NCBI RefSeq assembly: GCF_001244995.1
Contig: NZ_LN869529.1
Location: forward strand, 1,692,957 to 1,756,956
Length of the DNA stretch: 64,000 bases
Direction: 5' to 3'
DNA from: Intestinimonas massiliensis (ex Afouda et al. 2020)
Lineage (GTDB): Bacteria > Bacillota > Clostridia > Oscillospirales > Oscillospiraceae
The stretch's first letter is position 1, and each line of letters starts with the position of its first letter. Below, piece by piece: positions 59,555 to 64,000 of the stretch. Position numbers and translations under genes: made by a program. The notes under the pieces are model-generated. The model saw only the letters and a program-made list of their open reading frames with translations, made no database searches and was not told the DNA's origin.

Positions 59555-60517
59555 TCAGGGCCAGGGGGTCTCCACCTTCAGGGCATGGAGCCAGGCCAGG
59601 GCCTCCAGCGGCATAAACGTGACGCCGTTCTCCGCAAAGGTCGCCACCACCGTCTCACCGCCATCCCGCTCCACGGTTCCGCTCCCAATCACAAAGCGGT
59701 AGAGGACTTCCTCCCCCCGGACCACGGATACGGCGTTGGTATCGGCCTGCCAGGTCACAGTGCAGTCCAGGGCCTCGGCCAACGCCCGGACGGGAACCAT
59801 CGTCTGTCCCTCCGCCGTGCGGGCTTCGCCCACCGGCTCGCCGTCCAGGCTCACAGTCCCCTCCGATACGGTGACGTAGCCCTCGTACCCATAGGGAAAC
59901 ACCAGGACCTTGGCGGGGGTGGCCTGGGCGGGCAGTGAGAGGGTCACGATATCGTACCAGGACAGGAGCCGGACGCCCGGCCGGATGTCGTCCAGCCCCA
60001 CGATGTTTTTGGTGCGATAGGCCGTCAGCTCCGTATCGGCGCTCAGGTGGAGAATCACGTCGCCGGTGACATAGGCGTCCACGCCGCCGTCCCCCCGGCC
60101 GCGCACCGCCTGCACCTCAGCATAAGTGGGCGCCCCGAAGTCGGCGGGGATGCCGCACAGCACCACCTGGGCGCTGGCTACGGGCGGCAGGCTCATGGTC
60201 ATAGCCGGCCCTACATAGGCGTACAGGGTCTCGTTTTCCTGCAGGTCCGCAAAAATCCTGGGCGCGCCGGTGACGGCGTCCAGGATGGCGGTCTCCGGCC
60301 CAACGACGAGGACGATCTCGCGGTAGGGGTCCTGGTCATTGCTGTTTTCCAACCGGATTCGGCCCTCCCCGATTTCCTGCACCGTACCCCACACCAGGAC
60401 AGGCCCCTCGGCCTGGGTCCCGGCGGTGAGCTCCACGCTGCCCTCCGCTGCGCAGACTCCGGTGACCAGCAGCGCGGCGGACAGGGCGGCGGACAGGATG
60501 CGTCTGAAGTATCTCAT
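59555..60517 (-). CDS. Secreted protein with copper amine oxidase N-terminal-like domain
   Basis: A 320-residue protein with a signal peptide (residues 1-24). An OB-like middle part is followed at about residues 228-315 by the Cu_amine_oxidN1 pattern (VSLDGEPVGEARTAEGQTMVPVRALAEALDCTVTWQADTNAVSV). The function is unknown. It lies 23 bases after the S41 gene. Confidence 0.82.
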   Translation of the reverse strand: MRYFRRILSAALSAALLVTGVCAAEGSVELTAGTQAEGPVLVWGTVQEIGEGRIRLENSNDQDPYREIVLVVGPETAILDAVTGAPRIFADLQENETLYAYVGPAMTMSLPPVASAQVVLCGIPADFGAPTYAEVQAVRGRGDGGVDAYVTGDVILHLSADTELTAYRTKNIVGLDDIRPGVRLLSWYDIVTLSLPAQATPAKVLVFPYGYEGYVTVSEGTVSLDGEPVGEARTAEGQTMVPVRALAEALDCTVTWQADTNAVSVVRGEEVLYRFVIGSGTVERDGGETVVATFAENGVTFMPLEALAWLHALKVETPWP

Positions 60518-60540
60518 TCTTCTTCTCCTCTCTTCGGTGC

Positions 60541-62445
60541 TCAGGCCGCGGCCTCCGCCGCTTCCCCGGTCTCCACAGAAGTAAGGATGCCGGAGTAGGC
60601 CATAAAGTTGTACATCAGTGCGGCGGCCTCGGCGCGAGTGGTGGCGGCGGTGGGGTCCATATCCGTCAGGGGCTCCAGCAGGATATCCAGTTCGTCCAAC
60701 GCCAGCACGGCGTCCTGCGCCCAGGCGCCGAAGGCAGCGGCGGCGCTGTGGTCCAGCTCGGCGGCGTCGGTGACGGCCTGACGGACCGTCATATCCGCCT
60801 GGGACCCCACCCGGGCCAGGATAGTCAGGAACTGCTGGTGGTCGATGAGGGCATCGGGGTTGAAGTTGCCCTTCTCATCCCCCTGGAGCAGGCCCAAATG
60901 ATACAGGATGTCCACGGCGTTGGCGTACCAGGCGTCCTCAGGCACGTCGGCAAAGGGCGCCCGGCCCTGGCTCTGCCAGCACCAGTAGCCCATGGCCTGG
61001 ACCACCAGGGCGCACAGCTCGGCCCGGGTCAGCTCTCCATCGGGATCAAAGGCGCCGTTCTCATCGCCGTTGAGCACCCCCAAAACGGCCAGGGCGTTGC
61101 TCTCATCGGCGTAGTCCGTGCCGTCCACGTCGCTGAACCAGCGGGAGTCATAGTCCACGCCCCAGGCGGCGGAGACCTGGGCCGGGGTGACCTCCTTGCC
61201 GTTCAGGGTCATGGGCGTATGGGGGGCCAGTGCGGCCAGGAGCTGGGCAAAAGCGGGGCGGTAGTCGCTGCTGACGGCCTCGTCCTTATGGACGTACCAC
61301 TGCCGGTCCACCAGCTCGATGACCAGCACGTCGGAGCCGGCCTTCTCCACCGGCTTGCCGGAGAGCAGCCGGGCCACCCCGTCGGCCAGGTCGGGGTCCA
61401 CCACCAGGTTGGGCAGCACGCCGGAGCGATCCGGGGTGACCCAGTAGGGGGAGTAGTAGCGGTCGGTGGTGATCTTAAAGGCCGAGCCGTCCTCCAGCTC
61501 AAAGACGTTCTGGGCGATGCCCTTGCCGTAGGTGCGCGCGCCGATGACGAGGGCGGCCCGGTAATCCCGGACGGCCCCGGCAAAGAGCTCGGAGGCGCTG
61601 GCGGAGGCCCCGTCCACCAGCACGATCATCGGCTCGTCGGTGAGAGGCGGTATCTCCACAGGGAAGGGGTTGGGCCGCCAGGCCGCGGGCCGCAGGTCCC
61701 GGCCCATCAGGTAGGCCACGTTCTGGTTGCCCAGGAAATAGCCCAGGGCCTGGATGACGGCGCTGCCGTAGCCGCCGGGGTTGCCCCGCAGGTCCACCAC
61801 CCAGCGGTCGGCCTGCTCGTTCTCTTCCAGAATGTACTGCTCAAAATAGTCGCCGGTGTTCTCGCCGAAGCTGGACACCTCCAGCCAGCCGATATGTCCG
61901 TCCACCACCTGGCCGGTGGCGGTGGGAAAGACCACCTCCGCCCGGGTCATGGTAGCGGTGAAGGTCTGGCCGTCCCGCAGGACGGTCACCTGCACGTCGG
62001 TGCCGCGCTCGCCGGGGACGAGCAGGGCCAGGGCCTCGCTGCTCCCGGCCTCCTCCAGGGTGGTGCCGTCTACCGCCACGATGGCGTCCCCCACCCGAAG
62101 GCCGGCCTGGGCCGCCGGAGAGTCGGGCGCCACGCCGGAGATCACCAGGCCCTCCTTGCTGTAGCCCGCCATGACGCCGATGCCCACCACGGCGGTATCG
62201 CTGAGGGAATCCTGAAACCGCTGATATTCCTCCGCCGTCATGTAGTAGGTGTAGGGATCGCCCAGGGCGTCGGTGATCTCCTGGATGGTAGGCAGGGCCA
62301 GAATCTCCTCGTCGATGGGATCGACGTAGCTCTCGCGCAGGAGGTCCCGGGCCTCCTCCACGGTGATGGCCCCCGCCGCCGGCGGCAGGACCGTAACAAG
62401 CGCCAGCAGCAGGGCCGCCGCGCGCTGGAACACGCTTTTTTTCAT
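60541..62445 (-). CDS. S41 (CtpA-type) processing protease with SLH domains
   Basis: A 634-residue secreted protease. It has a signal peptide (1-26), a PDZ domain (about 85-180), and the protease core with catalytic Ser in VDGASASASELFAGAVRDY and Lys in ARTYGKGIAQNV. C-terminal SLH-like repeats (about 430-620) would hold it in the cell wall. Confidence 0.92.
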   Translation of the reverse strand: MKKSVFQRAAALLLALVTVLPPAAGAITVEEARDLLRESYVDPIDEEILALPTIQEITDALGDPYTYYMTAEEYQRFQDSLSDTAVVGIGVMAGYSKEGLVISGVAPDSPAAQAGLRVGDAIVAVDGTTLEEAGSSEALALLVPGERGTDVQVTVLRDGQTFTATMTRAEVVFPTATGQVVDGHIGWLEVSSFGENTGDYFEQYILEENEQADRWVVDLRGNPGGYGSAVIQALGYFLGNQNVAYLMGRDLRPAAWRPNPFPVEIPPLTDEPMIVLVDGASASASELFAGAVRDYRAALVIGARTYGKGIAQNVFELEDGSAFKITTDRYYSPYWVTPDRSGVLPNLVVDPDLADGVARLLSGKPVEKAGSDVLVIELVDRQWYVHKDEAVSSDYRPAFAQLLAALAPHTPMTLNGKEVTPAQVSAAWGVDYDSRWFSDVDGTDYADESNALAVLGVLNGDENGAFDPDGELTRAELCALVVQAMGYWCWQSQGRAPFADVPEDAWYANAVDILYHLGLLQGDEKGNFNPDALIDHQQFLTILARVGSQADMTVRQAVTDAAELDHSAAAAFGAWAQDAVLALDELDILLEPLTDMDPTAATTRAEAAALMYNFMAYSGILTSVETGEAAEAAA

Positions 62446-62487
62446 GGGGCAGTTCTCCTTTACTTTTCCAAAGCTGCCTTCATTCTA

Positions 62488-63147
62488 TCATCGCCGTCCG
62501 TCCTTGTCCACCTTTTGACGATACCAAATATAAGACAGGACCACCGGTGTCAGGGAGGCGGCGAGGACTCCCGCCAGCAGCACGCCGAAGGCCGCCTGTT
62601 CCGGCAGGAAGAGACCGCAGGGCACCAGCGCCGCCCCCAAGGCGAAAAACAGGATGCCCCCCGCCCGGTGGGTGCGGTTCCACACGTCGGGGTCGGAGAG
62701 GGTCCAGGGAGTCCTGAAGCCCAGGAAGAAATTGCTCTTCACCTTGGGCAGCCGGTTGCCCAAAAAGGCCAGTAACACCCCCAGCGCCAGGGTCACCACC
62801 CGGCCCACCGACAGCGTGCCGGGCCGGAGGGCCTCCACCAGGGTCACCGCCGTCAGGGTCAGCAGGAACAGCAGCAGGGCCGCGCAGAAGCCATCGTAGC
62901 AGCGCTGGAAGCGGGCGTAATTTCCCCTTCGGGGGTCCAGCCTGGGAAGCAGGCGCAGCAGCGCCGTCAGGGCCGGGGAGAGCAGGGCGAACAGCCACAG
63001 CAGGGCTTTCGGGCCGTAGGTCACCGTCCCGTCCAGACCCCAGTGCGTGGGCACCCGGTCGGGCAGAGCGCCGTAGCAGGCGGCCACCAGCGCCACAGGC
63101 GCCAGAGCCAACAGACACAGCACGATCCATGCGCTTTTTTTCGTCAT
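62488..63147 (-). CDS. sdpI: SdpI family membrane protein
   Basis: A 219-residue protein with about six membrane helices, the DUF1648 part (LPDRVPTHWGLDGTVTYGPK) and the SdpI signature (LGNRLPKVKSNFFLGFRTPWTLSDPDVWNRTHR). In Bacillus, SdpI gives immunity to the SdpC killing peptide. ATG 63147 overlaps the SdpR stop. Confidence 0.9.
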   Translation of the reverse strand: MTKKSAWIVLCLLALAPVALVAACYGALPDRVPTHWGLDGTVTYGPKALLWLFALLSPALTALLRLLPRLDPRRGNYARFQRCYDGFCAALLLFLLTLTAVTLVEALRPGTLSVGRVVTLALGVLLAFLGNRLPKVKSNFFLGFRTPWTLSDPDVWNRTHRAGGILFFALGAALVPCGLFLPEQAAFGVLLAGVLAASLTPVVLSYIWYRQKVDKDGRR

Positions 63148-63416
63148 GTGGCGTCCCCTCCCTGCAGCCCGGCAATCCAGCCGGTGATCTCGTCCAGCAC
63201 TGTCATGTTGAGCTCGTAGTAGATGAATTTCCCCCGCTTGTCCTGGTCGATGAGCCCCGCCTGACGGAGCACCGCCAGGTGATGGGACACCGTGGCCCCC
63301 GTCATGGCGAACTGGGCGGCGATGTCTCCCGCCGTCCTGGCCCCATCCTTCAAAAGAGCCAGGATCTCCCGCCGGGTCGGGTCGGAGAGGGCCTTGAAGG
63401 TCTCCTGAAAGCCCAT
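63144..63416 (-). CDS. sdpR: SdpR-like ArsR family repressor
   Basis: A 90-residue ArsR winged helix (FKALSDPTRREILALLKDGARTAGDIAAQFAMTGATVSHHLAVLRQAGLI). It has no metal-binding Cys. It is coupled to sdpI. The dyad ATTT-AGATAG-AAAT upstream may be its operator. Confidence 0.9.
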   Translation of the reverse strand: MGFQETFKALSDPTRREILALLKDGARTAGDIAAQFAMTGATVSHHLAVLRQAGLIDQDKRGKFIYYELNMTVLDEITGWIAGLQGGDAT

Positions 63417-63473
63417 AAAACCGTCCCCCGTTCATTTTGATTTCTATCTAAATAAAATATAGCAGTCCGGCGC

Positions 63474-63520
63474 CAAAAAAGCAAGCGCGTTTTGATGGAA
63501 ATCAAAACGCGCTTGCTCTT
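63474..63520. terminator. Terminator after PPK2
   Basis: A perfect 17-bp stem (AGCAAGCGCGTTTTGAT and its complement) around GGAA with T-rich flanks, immediately beside the ppk2 stop. Confidence 0.9.
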
Positions 63521-64000
63521 TCAGTCCTCCAGACGCCGCTCCAGGGCCTTGCGCACGGTCTTGAGCACCTTGAGCCGGGCATATTTTTTGTCGTTGCTCT
63601 CCACGATCACCCAGGGAGCGTACTCCGTGGAGGTCTTTTGCAGCATCTCGTCCACCGCCGCCTCGTACCGGTCCCACTTCTCCCGGTTACGCCAGTCCTC
63701 GTCGGTGATCTTGTACTGCTTCTCCGGGGTCTCCTGCCGGGCGGTAAACCGGCGGAGCTGTTCGTCCGGGTCGATCTGGAGCCAGAACTTCAGGACCACC
63801 GCCCCCCAGTCGCTCAGCTCCTTCTCAAAGGCGTTGATCTCATCGTAGGCCTGCCTCCAGCGCACCTCGGAGGTCAGGCCCTCAATGCGCTCCACCATCC
63901 CCCGGCCATACCAGGTGCGGTCGAAGAGCACCACATGGCCGTCCTGGGGCAGCTCCCTCCAGAACCGCCACAGGTAGTGGCGGGCCAGAGCGTCGGGCGG
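63521..64000 (-). CDS. ppk2: Polyphosphate kinase 2 (5' end outside window)
   Basis: The visible 160 residues are the C-terminal part of PPK2, which transfers phosphate between polyphosphate and nucleotides. VVLFDRTWYGRGMVERIEG is the conserved lid/arginine region. FWLQIDPDEQLRRFTAR and YKITDEDWRNREKWDRYE complete the family pattern. The frame is open to the window end, so Walker A is outside. Confidence 0.92.
   Translation of the reverse strand, partial: PPDALARHYLWRFWRELPQDGHVVLFDRTWYGRGMVERIEGLTSEVRWRQAYDEINAFEKELSDWGAVVLKFWLQIDPDEQLRRFTARQETPEKQYKITDEDWRNREKWDRYEAAVDEMLQKTSTEYAPWVIVESNDKKYARLKVLKTVRKALERRLED

Noticed and set aside
1-64000. CRISPR array, tRNA or rRNA genes
   Set aside because: I saw no regular spaced repeats and no tRNA or rRNA-like sequences on reading. 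A covariance search was not possible, so a divergent tRNA cannot be wholly excluded.

Overview
The window is a GC-rich segment of a Clostridia chromosome, most likely an Oscillospiraceae-type gut bacterium (Flavonifractor, Lawsonibacter or Oscillibacter-like). This rests on gene content (rplM-rpsI with an L13-type leader, T-box alaS, CIRCE-controlled htpG, RNase M5, SLH-domain proteins), Firmicutes-style ribosome binding sites and sigma-A promoters. The species is an inference from style, not from a marker gene.

Bases 1 to about 30,450 are the right-hand part of a prophage with a lambda-like head and a P2-like contractile tail. The + strand order is: terminase large subunit (cut by the window start), connector, portal, ClpP-type protease with a nested scaffold, decoration protein, major capsid protein, head-tail completion genes, sheath, tube, tail chaperone with a -1 frameshift extension, tape measure, gpX, gpD, gpV, gpU, gpW, gpJ, gpI, tail fibre, reverse transcriptase, small proteins, holin-like genes and endolysin. 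A leftward operon of small accessory genes (29.1 to 26.5 kb) faces a rightward pair of HTH regulators across a divergent promoter with paired operator-like sequences. A third HTH gene and one unknown small gene follow. The integrase, replication genes and left attachment site are not in the window.

The most notable system is a diversity-generating retroelement (DGR) at 21.78-23.50 kb. The 3' end of the tail-fibre gene is a 136-bp variable repeat (VR). It is matched 374 bp downstream by a template repeat (TR) that differs at 15 positions, every one an adenine in the TR. A DGR-type reverse transcriptase follows. An 8-bp-stem, 4-nt-loop hairpin lies just after the VR, as in the Bordetella phage DGR. 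The system probably varies about 13 residues in a C-type-lectin-like receptor-binding tip. The RT has unusual motifs (YMDN and IGxxxCQ), and no Avd gene is recognisable.

From 30.5 kb the sequence is chromosomal: rpsI-rplM; a TtcA-like PP-loop protein; an HPr-like protein; htpG under CIRCE; a MerR-RDD fusion; then a leftward XRE-comEC-holA-rnmV-recG series ending in two small genes; alaS-HIT behind a T-box; a CAP/LRR/SLH surface protein; a U32 peptidase-like gene and mltG; folate cyclo-ligase, DJ-1, thymidylate kinase and a WecG/TagA glycosyltransferase; a TrpXYZ-like ABC transporter; TauE-MarR; two secreted proteins; an SdpI-SdpR pair; and PPK2, cut by the window end. Two palindrome-rich insertions flanked by 31-bp and 42-bp direct repeats, one in frame inside recG and one at the 3' end of the ABC ATPase gene, look like members of a small mobile palindromic element class.
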